Position numbers and translations under genes: made by a program. Below, in pieces: positions 32,841 through 41,900 of a DNA stretch of 63,342 nt (positions are counted from its first letter, which is position 1; the number at the start of each line of letters is the position of its first letter). The notes below the pieces were generated by a model. The model was not told the origin of the DNA. It saw nothing but the letters and a program-made list of their open reading frames with translations, and ran no database searches. Origin of the DNA: an uncultured Hungatella sp. (lineage in GTDB: Bacteria > Bacillota > Clostridia > Lachnospirales > Lachnospiraceae); the NCBI GenBank assembly GCA_910588325.1, contig CAJUPP010000012.1, forward strand, positions 1 to 63,342, written 5' to 3'.

Positions 32841-34072
32841 TGAGTAAAGTAGTGATTATAGGCGGCGGAGCGGCCGGAATGGCCGCCGCCATTGCCGCCG
32901 CCGGATGCGGACATCAGGTCCATCTATATGAGAAAAATGAGAAACTGGGGAAGAAGGTTTACATCACCGGAAAAGGCAGATGTAACGTGACCAATGCCTG
33001 TGACACAGATACTCTGCTGCAAAGCGTGGTTACCAACCCCCGTTTTTTATATAGCAGTTTTTATGGTTTTACTAATCAGGACATCATGAATTTGCTGGAA
33101 CGAAACGGCTGCCCCTTAAAGATAGAGCGGGGGAACCGGGTATTTCCCGTTTCGGACAAATCCTCCGATGTCATTTCTGCGTTATCCAGACAGATGAAGG
33201 AATTGGGAGTGCATGTGTATCTTCATAAAGAAGTAAAAGAACTTCTGGTGTCAGAAGGAAGATGCTTTGGGGTAGTGCTGTCGGACAGGGAAAAGCATAT
33301 CCAGGCGGATGCGATAATTGTAGCAACCGGCGGCCTGTCCTACCCGTCCACAGGCTCTACTGGCGACGGATACCGGTTTGCCAGAGACTGCGGACACAGG
33401 GTGACAGAACTTTCCCCTGCCCTGGTTCCCTTTTCTGTGAAGGAAGATGTGGTGCAGGACTTGCAGGGACTGTCCCTGAAAAATATTGAGGCAGTGATTT
33501 GGGATGGTAAGAAGGAGGTTTATCGGGAATTCGGGGAGATGCTGTTTACCCATTTTGGAGTAAGCGGCCCGGTGATTTTAAGCGCCAGCAGTTTTGCCGC
33601 CAAAAGAATCAGGAAAAAACATTTGACGCTCAGCATTGATTTAAAGCCTGCACTTTCCAGAGAACAGCTGGATGCCAGAATCTTAAGAGATTTTGAGGAG
33701 GCTGTCAATAGGCAGTTTAAAAATGCCCTGTCTCATCTGTATCCGTCCAAACTGATTCCTGTGATGATAGAGAGAAGTAAGATTTCACCGGAGAAAAAGG
33801 TCAATGAGATTACCAGGCAGGAGAGGCTGAACCTGGTGGAGGCGACGAAGAACTTTACGCTGACGCTGACAGCCTTAAGAGGATATGAGGAAGCCATCAT
33901 TACTCAGGGGGGCATTGATCTGAAAGAAATAAACCCGTCCACTATGGAATCAAGAAAGACAAAAGGACTTTATTTCGCCGGAGAGGTGTTGGATTTGGAT
34001 GCAATTACCGGAGGATATAACCTGCAGATTTCCTGGTCTACCGGCTGGGCGGCCGGTTCCCATGTGGAATAG
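32840..34072 (+). CDS. NAD(P)/FAD-dependent oxidoreductase, HI0933/BaiN-like family
   Basis: The 410-residue flavoprotein has the N-terminal dinucleotide motif VVIIGGGAAGMAAAIAAAGC, the family segment KKVYITGKGRCNVTNAC, and the C-terminal FAD motif GLYFAGEVLDLDAITGGYN. This is the HI0933-like family, which includes BaiN-type enzymes annotated in bile-acid metabolism, but most members have no proven substrate. It is coupled to the VOC gene and lies 45 bases before cmk. A metabolic name beyond the family is not justified. Confidence 0.9.
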   Translation: MSKVVIIGGGAAGMAAAIAAAGCGHQVHLYEKNEKLGKKVYITGKGRCNVTNACDTDTLLQSVVTNPRFLYSSFYGFTNQDIMNLLERNGCPLKIERGNRVFPVSDKSSDVISALSRQMKELGVHVYLHKEVKELLVSEGRCFGVVLSDREKHIQADAIIVATGGLSYPSTGSTGDGYRFARDCGHRVTELSPALVPFSVKEDVVQDLQGLSLKNIEAVIWDGKKEVYREFGEMLFTHFGVSGPVILSASSFAAKRIRKKHLTLSIDLKPALSREQLDARILRDFEEAVNRQFKNALSHLYPSKLIPVMIERSKISPEKKVNEITRQERLNLVEATKNFTLTLTALRGYEEAIITQGGIDLKEINPSTMESRKTKGLYFAGEVLDLDAITGGYNLQISWSTGWAAGSHVE

Positions 34073-34117
34073 TTATGACAGACCAATAAAAGATATAGGA
34101 TTGAGGAGATTTTGAAG

Positions 34118-34798
34118 ATGGCAAAGACTTATAATATAGCAATTGACGGCCCGGCAGGCGCCGGAAAAAGCACCATTGCAAAAACGACGGCTTTTGAACT
34201 GGGGTTTGTCTATGTGGATACAGGAGCGATGTACCGGGCTATGGCCCTCTATTTTTTGCGGCAGGGAATCGCAAAGGAGGATGAGAAGGCCATTGAGGAG
34301 GCATGCAGGGAGATAGAAGTCTCCATTCGATATGAGGACGGTGTTCAGCAGGTGCTTTTAAACGGAGAAAATGTGTCAGGCCTGATCCGCACGGAAGAGG
34401 TAAGCAATATGACATCCGCAACATCTGTTTACAAATCCGTACGCCAAAAACTTTTGGAACTGCAGAGACGGCTGGCTGCCACTTCTAATGTGATTATGGA
34501 TGGCCGTGATATCGGCACCTGTGTACTTCCGGATGCTCAGACCAAGATTTATTTGACCGCTTCCAGCCATGTAAGGGCTTTGAGGCGGCACAAAGAACTT
34601 CTGGAAAAAGGTGAGACGTGTAATTTGGAGGAAATTGAGCAAGATATTATAGAAAGAGACTACAGAGACATGCATCGGGACATTGCACCTTTGAAGCAGG
34701 CAGAGGATGCGGTATTTCTGGATTCTTCCCGGATGACCATCCGACAGGTAGTGGATGGGATCATAAATGCAGCCAGAGAACGGGGATTGACACTATGA
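34118..34798 (+). CDS. cmk: Cytidylate kinase
   Basis: Phosphorylates CMP and dCMP with ATP. It has 226 residues, with the P-loop IDGPAGAGKSTIAK near the start, then GFVYVDTGAMYRAMA, the MDGRDIGTCVLPDA substrate motif and RDYRDMHRDIAPL. The TTG at 34112 is less likely than the ATG at 34118, which has GAGGAG about 10 bases upstream. Its end overlaps ispH by 4 bases. The cmk-ispH-S1 order is common in Clostridia. Confidence 0.96.
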   Translation: MAKTYNIAIDGPAGAGKSTIAKTTAFELGFVYVDTGAMYRAMALYFLRQGIAKEDEKAIEEACREIEVSIRYEDGVQQVLLNGENVSGLIRTEEVSNMTSATSVYKSVRQKLLELQRRLAATSNVIMDGRDIGTCVLPDAQTKIYLTASSHVRALRRHKELLEKGETCNLEEIEQDIIERDYRDMHRDIAPLKQAEDAVFLDSSRMTIRQVVDGIINAARERGLTL

Positions 34799-35652
34799 AC
34801 GTAATTGTCGCGAAAACAGCCGGTTTTTGTTTCGGGGTGGAGCGGGCCGTGAATCAGGTTTACGACCAGATTGAACATGGAACGGGGACGATCTACACCC
34901 TGGGGCCCATCATCCATAATGAGGAAGTGGTGCGGGATCTGGAGGAAAAAGGGGTGAAGGTACTTGCTTCCAGGGAGGAGTTAGAGGCTTTAAAAGAAGG
35001 CACTGTAATTATCCGCTCTCACGGTGTGGGAAGGCAGGTCTATGACCTGATAGAAAAGAAAGGGCTCCATCTGGTGGATGCCACCTGTCCTTTCGTTAAG
35101 AAGATTCACCAGATCATGATAAAACAGAACAAAGAGGGCCGAAGGGTCATTATCATCGGAGACGAGACTCATCCCGAGGTGGAAGGAATCAAAGGATGGG
35201 GGGATGACAGGACATTGGTGGTAAAAGACCAGGATCAGATTGACTGTCTGCCTCTGGTTCCGGGCGAGAAACTGTGCATTGTTTCCCAGACGACATTTAA
35301 TTACAATAAATTTAAAGATTTAGTTGAAAAATTTTCTAAAAAGGGTTATGATATAATTACTTTAAATACGATTTGCAATGCAACACAGGAAAGACAAGTG
35401 GAAGCGGGACATATAGCTTCTGAGGTAGACGCCATGATTGTTATTGGCGGGAGAAACAGTTCCAATACCCGTAAGCTATATGAGATATGTCAGAACAAAT
35501 GCAAGAACACTTATTACATTCAAACACTGGACGATTTGGATCCTGAAAGTGTAAATTCTGTGCGCAGCGTAGGTATTACAGCAGGGGCATCTACCCCCAA
35601 GAAAATCATTGAGGAGGTTCATACTAATGTCAGAGCAGTTAAACGAGTTTGA
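34795..35652 (+). CDS. ispH: 4-hydroxy-3-methylbut-2-enyl diphosphate reductase
   Basis: The last enzyme of the MEP isoprenoid pathway, reducing HMBPP to IPP and DMAPP with an iron-sulfur cluster. It has 285 residues. Three cluster cysteines are visible in GFCFGVERAV (residue 12), VDATCPFVKKIH (near 97) and NTICNATQERQ (near 195). The substrate-binding motif SNTRKLYEI and the SVGITAGASTP stretch are also present. The last 26 bases overlap the S1 gene in another frame; in many Clostridia the two proteins are fused. Confidence 0.96.
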   Translation: MNVIVAKTAGFCFGVERAVNQVYDQIEHGTGTIYTLGPIIHNEEVVRDLEEKGVKVLASREELEALKEGTVIIRSHGVGRQVYDLIEKKGLHLVDATCPFVKKIHQIMIKQNKEGRRVIIIGDETHPEVEGIKGWGDDRTLVVKDQDQIDCLPLVPGEKLCIVSQTTFNYNKFKDLVEKFSKKGYDIITLNTICNATQERQVEAGHIASEVDAMIVIGGRNSSNTRKLYEICQNKCKNTYYIQTLDDLDPESVNSVRSVGITAGASTPKKIIEEVHTNVRAVKRV

Positions 35653-36781
35653 ACAATTATTGGAGGAATCATTAAAAACAATACGTGCAGGAGAGGTTGT
35701 CACTGGAAAGGTCATTGACGTGAAAGAGGATGAAATCGTCTTGAATATCGGTTATAAATCCGATGGTATTATTCCCAGATATGAATATACCAATGAGCCG
35801 GGAGTCGATCTCACCACCGTAGTAAAACCAGGTGATGAACTGGAAGCCCAAGTCATAAAGGTAAACGACGGCGAGGGCCAGGTTGCACTGTCCTACAAGA
35901 GACTTGCAGCGGACAGAGGCAACAAGAGACTGGAAGAGGCATTTAACAATAAGGAAGTACTTACGGCAAAGGTAGCCCAGGTGTTGGACGGCGGCTTAAG
36001 CGTTGTTGTGGAGGAGGCCAGAGTATTTATTCCGGCCAGCCTGGTATCCGATATCTATGAGAAGGATTTGTCCAAGTATGCAGGGCAGGAGATTGAGTTT
36101 GTAATTACGGAATTCAATCCCCGCAGAAGAAGAATCATCGGCGATCGCAAGCAGCTTTTGGTAGCCAGAAAGGCTGAGATGCAGAAAGCGCTGTTTGAGA
36201 GGATTCAGGTAGGCGATGTGGTAGAAGGCGTTATCAAGAATGTGACGGACTTCGGTGCGTTTATTGATTTAGGCGGAGCGGATGGTCTGCTTCATATCTC
36301 CGAGATGTCCTGGGGACGTGTGGAGAATCCGAAGAAGGTATTTAAGGCAGGGGAGAAGCTGACTACCCTGATTAAGGATATCAACGGTGAGAAGATTGCG
36401 TTAAGCCTTAAGTTCCCGGATCAGAACCCATGGGCAGATGCAGCTTCCAAGTATGCGGTGGGGAATGTTGTTGCGGGGCGTGTTGCCCGTATGACGGATT
36501 TCGGCGCCTTTGTGGAGTTGGAGCCGGGTGTGGACGCACTGCTTCATGTATCTCAGATTTCCAGAGAGCATGTGGAAAAACCGGCGGATGTGCTGTCCAT
36601 CGGTCAGGAGATTGAGGCCAAGATCGTAGACTTTAACGAGCAGGACAGAAAGATCAGTTTAAGCATCAAGGCACTTCAGGCTGCAGTTGAGGCACAGGCA
36701 AGGGAAGAGGCTGCAGATGAGGATGTGGCAGATGTAGATGTGGAAGCCGTAGCCGCTCAGCTGGAGGATGGAGAGGAGTAA
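35627..36781 (+). CDS. rpsA: S1 RNA-binding domain protein (ribosomal protein S1-like)
   Basis: A 384-residue protein with four S1 OB-fold repeats at about residues 21-90, 108-175, 193-262 and 277-347. The last two are the best conserved (GVIKNVTDFGAFIDLGGADG and GRVARMTDFGAFVELEPGVD). The tail is acidic. It probably helps mRNA binding to the 30S subunit, though Firmicute S1 homologues differ from the six-repeat E. coli protein. The start at 35627 lies inside the ispH 3' end, with GGAGG eight bases upstream. Confidence 0.9.
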   Translation: MSEQLNEFEQLLEESLKTIRAGEVVTGKVIDVKEDEIVLNIGYKSDGIIPRYEYTNEPGVDLTTVVKPGDELEAQVIKVNDGEGQVALSYKRLAADRGNKRLEEAFNNKEVLTAKVAQVLDGGLSVVVEEARVFIPASLVSDIYEKDLSKYAGQEIEFVITEFNPRRRRIIGDRKQLLVARKAEMQKALFERIQVGDVVEGVIKNVTDFGAFIDLGGADGLLHISEMSWGRVENPKKVFKAGEKLTTLIKDINGEKIALSLKFPDQNPWADAASKYAVGNVVAGRVARMTDFGAFVELEPGVDALLHVSQISREHVEKPADVLSIGQEIEAKIVDFNEQDRKISLSIKALQAAVEAQAREEAADEDVADVDVEAVAAQLEDGEE

Positions 36782-36822
36782 AACCTGGACAAAAACAGCG
36801 GGTAGAAGCAAAAAAGCAAAAC

Positions 36823-36857
36823 AAGGCCGGATGACAAGGGAATTGTTATCCGGCCTT
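36823..36857. terminator. Bidirectional terminator between the S1 and MCP genes
   Basis: A 15-bp stem (36823-36837 with 36843-36857, one G-T pair) has the loop GGGAA. It serves the plus-strand S1 gene and the convergent minus-strand MCP gene. Confidence 0.85.
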
Positions 36858-36876
36858 TCCTGATGTTAAAGGATTT

Positions 36877-37809
36877 TTAGTTTTTAATAATAGGAGGAAC
36901 CTGAGCCATCAGGTTGTCGATGTCTTCGAACATGGCGCTTTTGGTGGTTCCAAGGCGGCTTGCTTTCGTGATATGCTTTACGACCTCCTGGTACTGCGTC
37001 TTCATCTTATCAAAAAAGCCGCACAGAGCTCCCAGTGCTGACCGTGATTCTCCGATTACCTGCGAGATCTGCCCGTGTACGGAGGTGGCACCCTCTGCAG
37101 CGTGGGTGATCTGGTCAAACATCTCATAAGTTTCCTGAACCTTGTCAAGGCTGCGCTCCAGGGCCTCCCGCGAGGTATCGATGCGCTGACTTAACTGATC
37201 GGTTCCGTTCTCCACATCCTTGATGTCCGAATCTACCTGTGCCGCCAGTTCCTTGATTTCATCGGCCAGTTTTTTTACCTCTGTGGCAACTACGGCAAAC
37301 CCGTTTCCTTTCTCACCGGCTCTGGCAGCCTCGATGGAAGCGTTGATGGCAAGGATGTTGGTCTCGTCTGCAATGGAGACGATCCGGCTCATTCTCTGCT
37401 TAATCTGTTCGACAGATCCCTGTAAAGACTGAAAGGTGCTGCCCATTTCTCCAAAGTGAGTTTCCACCTCCAGAGAGCTGTTCTTTAAGGTTTCTACCTC
37501 ATCCTGGGCCTGACTTACGGAGTGGGTGATATCTTCTTTTACCGTTATAAACTGTTCGGACGTTTCCTGAACGCTTGCGAAATTCTGGCCCATATTCTCC
37601 AGTTTTTCCTGGAAATGATTGGCTTCTGTGAGAACACTGTCAAAGGAGCTGCCGATAAGATTTAGCTCCAGCAGGGACTGCACTTCTTTGTTTACAAGGT
37701 CCGTATGATATTGCTTTAAACTGTCAATGACATACAGAATCGGATACAAATCCTTTTGGGTGCCGGAAGTTTTTCCTGAATCTTTTTTATTCTCTTTTCG
37801 AAACAGCAT
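36877..37809 (-). CDS. Soluble methyl-accepting chemotaxis-type signalling protein
   Basis: The 310-residue protein has no membrane segment and no periplasmic sensor. The N-terminal half is helical; the middle and C-terminus hold the MCP signalling hairpin, with ADETNILAINASIEAARAGE and GFAVVATEVKKLADE, which docks CheA/CheW. It lies 17 bases behind the FIST-domain gene on the same strand, so sensing is probably supplied by that protein. The hairpin tip is slightly short of canonical MCPs, so direct output to the flagellar system is not assured. Confidence 0.88.
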   Translation of the reverse strand: MLFRKENKKDSGKTSGTQKDLYPILYVIDSLKQYHTDLVNKEVQSLLELNLIGSSFDSVLTEANHFQEKLENMGQNFASVQETSEQFITVKEDITHSVSQAQDEVETLKNSSLEVETHFGEMGSTFQSLQGSVEQIKQRMSRIVSIADETNILAINASIEAARAGEKGNGFAVVATEVKKLADEIKELAAQVDSDIKDVENGTDQLSQRIDTSREALERSLDKVQETYEMFDQITHAAEGATSVHGQISQVIGESRSALGALCGFFDKMKTQYQEVVKHITKASRLGTTKSAMFEDIDNLMAQVPPIIKN

Positions 37810-37826
37810 GTCTTATTCTCCCCCCT

Positions 37827-38903
37827 CTATTCAAATACAACGCATGTCATGGATTGATTGACAAACTGATTATTATAATGCTCTCCGTACCCTACCAGTC
37901 CGGCATGATTGCCCAAAGCGCCCATTTCGTTTAAATATTCCTGCATATAGCCGCTTTCACTGAACAGCTTATACCGGAACAGGCAGTTAACAGAGAATAC
38001 TGCGGAACGTCTGGGAAAATCCCGGCATATTTTTCCGATGGTTTCTTTTACGATGGCCTTATAATCTCCTAGTTCCAAAAGACTTAACACATCGGAGTCA
38101 TTGACCTGTCTGAAGCAGGACAGAGCATTTCCATTTACTCCCTTGATGGAAATGATGCAGGTTTCTTCCCCATTGATCTTTCCGAATGGATTTTTGAAAG
38201 TCTGAGTTAAAATCTGCTGTTCTGAAATATGAAGAATATTCTGATATACCTGTTTTGCCGACTGGCCGTTGAGAGCCCCCATCTTGTAGTTTGCTTTGTC
38301 CGTATCCGAGGCGATGAAACGGTAGTTTCCCATGGGGTGATAGATGTTTTCTTTGTATGCTTTGACCTTGCCGTTCTGATTTTTTATGAGGGCGTAAGCC
38401 ACACTGTCTTCATAAACCCTGCCGTTGGCAGATACTTTGCCTCCGTCGCCGGTTCCGCCTACCAGGGAAATATTCTGGCGTCTCAGGGCAGTATGTATGG
38501 TGGTCAGAACACAGGCATCATTGCCGGAACAGAAATCGATGCAGATGGTGTCTGACTCAAAAGCACGAACTTTCCGTAAATCCTCCTCCAGTCTTCGAAT
38601 GTATTTGACCGGCATAAGGCTTACCTGCTCCAGTACATTGGCTGCGGCGTTTACTCCGTCCAGGAAAGCAACCACGCCTACGCCATTTTCGGCCACTCTT
38701 GTATCATAGCACATTCCGATACAGCCGATGCTGGGGACTTGAGGATAAAGCTTCTCTAATTCTTTTACGTGTTCCTCAAACTGGCGGCTATTTGACATCA
38801 GCATAATCAACTGAGGATCCCGAAGCCCCTGAAGGGCGGCCCGCAGATCCCCCTGCTGGTTCATACCAAAAAACTGTCTCACTGCGATCTTCCTTTCTTC
38901 CAT
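37827..38903 (-). CDS. FIST-domain sensory protein
   Basis: A 358-residue protein with FIST_N (about residues 25-210, starting LRDPQLIMLMSNSRQFEEHV) and FIST_C (about 215-340, ending near LVGYGEHYNNQFVNQSMTCVVFE). FIST domains are predicted to bind small ligands and occur with chemotaxis, kinase and cyclic-di-GMP proteins. No other domain is attached, so it probably works in trans with the MCP-type protein encoded next. A consensus promoter precedes it. Confidence 0.88.
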   Translation of the reverse strand: MEERKIAVRQFFGMNQQGDLRAALQGLRDPQLIMLMSNSRQFEEHVKELEKLYPQVPSIGCIGMCYDTRVAENGVGVVAFLDGVNAAANVLEQVSLMPVKYIRRLEEDLRKVRAFESDTICIDFCSGNDACVLTTIHTALRRQNISLVGGTGDGGKVSANGRVYEDSVAYALIKNQNGKVKAYKENIYHPMGNYRFIASDTDKANYKMGALNGQSAKQVYQNILHISEQQILTQTFKNPFGKINGEETCIISIKGVNGNALSCFRQVNDSDVLSLLELGDYKAIVKETIGKICRDFPRRSAVFSVNCLFRYKLFSESGYMQEYLNEMGALGNHAGLVGYGEHYNNQFVNQSMTCVVFE

Positions 38904-38931
38904 AATTTAGTATGGTGCATTTACAGTAGCT

Positions 38932-38961
38932 ATTATACGTGACAGTGTTTTGGGATGTCAA
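38932..38961 (-). promoter_or_regulatory. Promoter of the FIST-MCP operon
   Basis: On the minus strand TTGACA (38956-38961), an 18-base spacer and TATAAT (38932-38937): both hexamers match the sigma-A consensus perfectly. Confidence 0.8.
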
Positions 38962-38979
38962 GAACAATTGGTTAGTTCC

Positions 38980-39008
38980 TTTACAAAGAAGAGAAAAGGT
39001 AGTATACT
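38980..39008 (+). promoter_or_regulatory. Promoter of the methyltransferase-hslO operon
   Basis: TTTACA (38980-38985), a 17-base spacer and TATACT (39003-39008). It is back to back with the FIST promoter, only 18 bases apart. Confidence 0.75.
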
Positions 39009-39087
39009 TTCAGGAGAGTTGAGATCTTCACAGGACAGGTAGAGGCCGGCAGGCAGTGAGACGTTCCGGGAAAGGAAAGGGCAGGAG

Positions 39088-39849
39088 ATGGAGGCATATA
39101 CGGGGTTTGCTGCAGTGTATGACAGGTTTATGGATAATGTTCCTTATGAAGAGTGGGCAGGGTATCTGTGGGAGTTATTGAAAGAGTACGGAGTAGAGGA
39201 CGGCCTGGTGCTGGATTTGGGCTGTGGAACCGGAAATCTGACGGAAGCTTTGGCCGGACGGGGCTATGATATGATCGGCGTGGACAATGCAGAAGATATG
39301 CTTCAGATTGCCATGGAAAAGCGGGAAAAGTCAGGATCTGATATTCTCTATCTGCTTCAGGATATGCGGGAGTTTGAACTGTACGGAACCGTAGCTGCCG
39401 TAGTTAGTATCTGCGACTCCATGAATTATCTTACGGAGTATGAGGAACTGGTACACACCTTGTCGCTGGTAAATAATTATCTAGATCCAGAGGGGATTTT
39501 TATTTTTGATTTAAATACCCTTCACAAATACAGAGATGTAATCGGAGACAGTACCATTGCCGAAAGCAGGGAGGACTGTTGCTTTATCTGGGATAATGTT
39601 TTTGATGAGGAAGAAAGAATTAATGAGTATGATTTGACTCTGTTTATTGAGGTAGAGGGAGGATTGTACCAAAGGTTTGAGGAGACTCACTATCAGAAAG
39701 CTTATACTTTGGAGGAAATCAGACAGGCTGTGGCAGAGGCGGGGATGAAGCTGGAAGCCGTCTATGATGCATTTACCAGGGAGGAGCCAAAAGAGGACAG
39801 CGAAAGGGTCTATGTGGTGGTAAGGGAGCGTGGAAAGGCCAGGCGTTAA
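39088..39849 (+). CDS. Class I SAM-dependent methyltransferase
   Basis: The 253-residue protein has the SAM-binding motif I VLDLGCGTGNLTEALA near residue 50, the acidic motif IGVDNAEDML after it, and ICDSMNYLTE as the post-II region. It begins YTGFAAVYDRFMDNVPYEEW, typical of a Clostridia family of unassigned methyltransferases. The substrate cannot be read from sequence. The ribosome binding site is GGGCAGGAG. It precedes hslO by 30 bases and probably shares its transcript. Confidence 0.9.
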   Translation: MEAYTGFAAVYDRFMDNVPYEEWAGYLWELLKEYGVEDGLVLDLGCGTGNLTEALAGRGYDMIGVDNAEDMLQIAMEKREKSGSDILYLLQDMREFELYGTVAAVVSICDSMNYLTEYEELVHTLSLVNNYLDPEGIFIFDLNTLHKYRDVIGDSTIAESREDCCFIWDNVFDEEERINEYDLTLFIEVEGGLYQRFEETHYQKAYTLEEIRQAVAEAGMKLEAVYDAFTREEPKEDSERVYVVVRERGKARR

Positions 39850-39879
39850 AAAAGGATGTTAGAAAGAAAGGAACAGAGA

Positions 39880-40761
39880 ATGACAGATTATATCGTTCGT
39901 GCAACTGCGGCAGAGGGGCAGATACGTGCATTTGCCTCAACAACCAGAGAATTGGTGGAGACTGCCAGAAAGTGCCATAATACCAGCCCTGTGGCAACGG
40001 CGGCTTTGGGGCGGCTTTTAACTGCCGGAGGGATGATGGGAAGTATGATGAAGGGGGAGGATGACCTTTTAACCATTAAGATTCAGGGAGACGGACCGAT
40101 TGAAGGCCTGACTGTGACGGCAGATTCCAAGGGAAATGTAAAAGGGTATGCTTACAATCCCATGGTGATTCTTCCTGCCAATGCTAAGGGAAAGCTGGAT
40201 GTGGGAGGCGCGCTGGGGATCGGCGTCTTAAGCGTGATTCAGGATATCGGGTTAAAGGAGCCCTATGTGGGCCAGACCATTTTGGTGACAGGGGAGATTG
40301 CGGAGGACTTGACTTATTACTATGCCACTTCGGAGCAGACGCCATCAACGGTTGCCCTTGGGGTTCTGATGAATAAGGACAACACGGTGAAACAGGCCGG
40401 AGGGTTTATCATCCAGCTGATGCCGGGAGCAGCGGAGGATATCATTGAAAATCTGGAGGCAAAGTTAAAGGGACTGCCTTCTGTCACTTCTTTGCTGGAT
40501 GAGGGACTGACACCGGAGATGATACTGGAAAGGCTTTTGGGAGATTTGAATCTGGAAATCATGGACAGACTGGTGACCCGTTTTTTCTGCAACTGTGACA
40601 AAGCCAGAGTGGAGAAGGCTTTAATCAGTATTGGACGGAAAGAATTACAGAGCATGATTGACGACGGAAAGCCGGTGGAGATTAGCTGCCATTTCTGTAA
40701 CAGGAATTACAGTTTTTCGGTCCCTGAACTGGAAGAACTGATGGCAAAGACAGCCCGCTGA
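39880..40761 (+). CDS. hslO: Redox-regulated chaperone Hsp33
   Basis: Hsp33 is a holdase switched on by oxidation. The 293-residue protein has the N-terminal dimerisation domain (DYIVRATAAEGQIRAFAS, TAALGRLLTAGGMM). The C-terminal zinc switch is present with all four cysteines: CNC near residue 240 and CHFC about 30 residues later. The ATG at 39856 is eight codons too early; the ATG at 39880 has an AAAGGAAC site. Confidence 0.95.
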   Translation: MTDYIVRATAAEGQIRAFASTTRELVETARKCHNTSPVATAALGRLLTAGGMMGSMMKGEDDLLTIKIQGDGPIEGLTVTADSKGNVKGYAYNPMVILPANAKGKLDVGGALGIGVLSVIQDIGLKEPYVGQTILVTGEIAEDLTYYYATSEQTPSTVALGVLMNKDNTVKQAGGFIIQLMPGAAEDIIENLEAKLKGLPSVTSLLDEGLTPEMILERLLGDLNLEIMDRLVTRFFCNCDKARVEKALISIGRKELQSMIDDGKPVEISCHFCNRNYSFSVPELEELMAKTAR

Positions 40762-40798
40762 CGCCAAGGGCTGACAGGAGGCCGGGAGAGGAGGAAAA

Positions 40799-40834
40799 AC
40801 AAAAAGAACCATCCCCCTGGGTGGCTCTTTTTGT
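40799..40834. terminator. Bidirectional terminator between hslO and the cold-shock gene
   Basis: AAAAAGA...CCA on the left pairs with TGG...TCTTTTT on the right (about 40801-40832) around CCCCCTGG, with one mismatch or bulge. T runs on both strands suit termination from either side. Confidence 0.7.
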
Positions 40835-40902
40835 AATCAACCACGGTGTAGCTCTTTTACAAAATCTATATTACACGAAAAGGTACACTGATAACTAGAT
40901 GA

Positions 40903-41103
40903 TTAAAGTTTTGTTACATTGGTAGCCTGTGGTCCCTTGGCGCCGTCGATTACATCGAACTCTACTTCAGCGCCTTCTTCCAGGGTCTTGTAGCCTTCCA
41001 TGTTCAGGCCAGAGTAATGTACAAAGACATCCTTGCCTTCTTCATCACAGATAAAGCCGTAGCCCTTCTGGTTATTGAACCACTTAACTGTACCTTTGCT
41101 CAT
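40903..41103 (-). CDS. Cold-shock protein, CspA family
   Basis: A 66-residue single OB-fold RNA chaperone. RNP1 is seen in KGYGFI and RNP2 in VFVHYSG; the N-terminal MSKGTVKWFNNQ and C-terminal GPQATNVTKL are typical. The true start at 41103 has TGGAGG on the minus strand; the frame further upstream is 5' leader. The mRNA leader of about 55 bases contains an 8-bp perfect hairpin (41140-41158). Confidence 0.95.
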   Translation of the reverse strand: MSKGTVKWFNNQKGYGFICDEEGKDVFVHYSGLNMEGYKTLEEGAEVEFDVIDGAKGPQATNVTKL

Positions 41104-41139
41104 GTTGATACCTCCAAAAATAAAAAAAGATTGAGTCAC

Positions 41140-41194
41140 GTTGCAAACTATTTGCAACTGTCCTAAGAATAGCATAATTGTAAAAAAGTGTCAA
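41140..41194 (-). promoter_or_regulatory. Promoter and leader hairpin of the cold-shock gene
   Basis: On the minus strand TTGACA (41189-41194), 17 bases, TATTCT (41166-41171). The start of the transcript is followed by a perfect inverted repeat, GTTGCAAA/TTTGCAAC (41140-41147 with 41151-41158). Cold-shock leaders commonly fold in a temperature-dependent way; whether this one does is not known. Confidence 0.7.
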
Positions 41195-41254
41195 ATCTTT
41201 TTAGTATTCTGGTATAAAAATATATTGCGGGGTTAGGAAAGGAATGGTGAAAAC

Positions 41255-41800
41255 ATGAAAAGTTCCAATGTTTGGAATCATTTTAAGACGATAACAGAAC
41301 ATAAGCTTCTGGTTATGGAAGGCTGTTTTAAGGTGGGACTTTTTAAACAGGGCCTGCTCCATGACTTGTCCAAATATTCTCCGGAGGAGTTTTGGACAGG
41401 AGTCCGGTTTTATCAGGGAAACCGAAGTCCCAACGCGGCGGAAAGGGAAGCGTACGGATTTTCTAAAGCATGGTTTCATCACAAAGGGAGAAATAAACAT
41501 CATTTTGAGTACTGGATTGATTTTTCTATTGACAAGTCCAAAGGGCTGGTGGGACATAAAATGCCAATTAACTATGTGGCGGAGATGATGATGGACCGGA
41601 TTGCTGCCTGCAAAGTTTATAAAGGGAAGGATTATACGGACAGCAGTCCTCTGGAATACTATCATAGAGAGAAAAAATTTATTGTAATTCATCCGGAGAC
41701 CAGGAAATTGCTGGAAAAGCTTCTGGTAATGCTGAGCAAAAAAGGAGAGAAACGGACCTTTGCATTCATCAGGAAACTGTTGAAACAGGGGGATTATTAA
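41255..41800 (+). CDS. DUF5662 family protein
   Basis: The 181-residue protein starts SNVWNHFKTITEHKLLVMEG and contains LLHDLSKYSPEEFW and GFSKAWFHHKGRNKHHFEYW. The His- and Asp-rich pattern (HD, HH, HHFEYW) recalls HD-domain metal-dependent phosphohydrolases, which is a fold-level guess. The family is common in gut Firmicutes; no function has been shown that I know of. The ribosome binding site is GAAAGGAATGG. It diverges from the cold-shock gene. Confidence 0.8.
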   Translation: MKSSNVWNHFKTITEHKLLVMEGCFKVGLFKQGLLHDLSKYSPEEFWTGVRFYQGNRSPNAAEREAYGFSKAWFHHKGRNKHHFEYWIDFSIDKSKGLVGHKMPINYVAEMMMDRIAACKVYKGKDYTDSSPLEYYHREKKFIVIHPETRKLLEKLLVMLSKKGEKRTFAFIRKLLKQGDY

Positions 41801-41900
41801 AGGCGGAATTCAGGAACTTTATCGTAAATAGAATAGGATTTACGGAAATGCGCAAACTGAAAACGTATTATGATCTCAATACGTGAAAGGAAGTGTTTCC

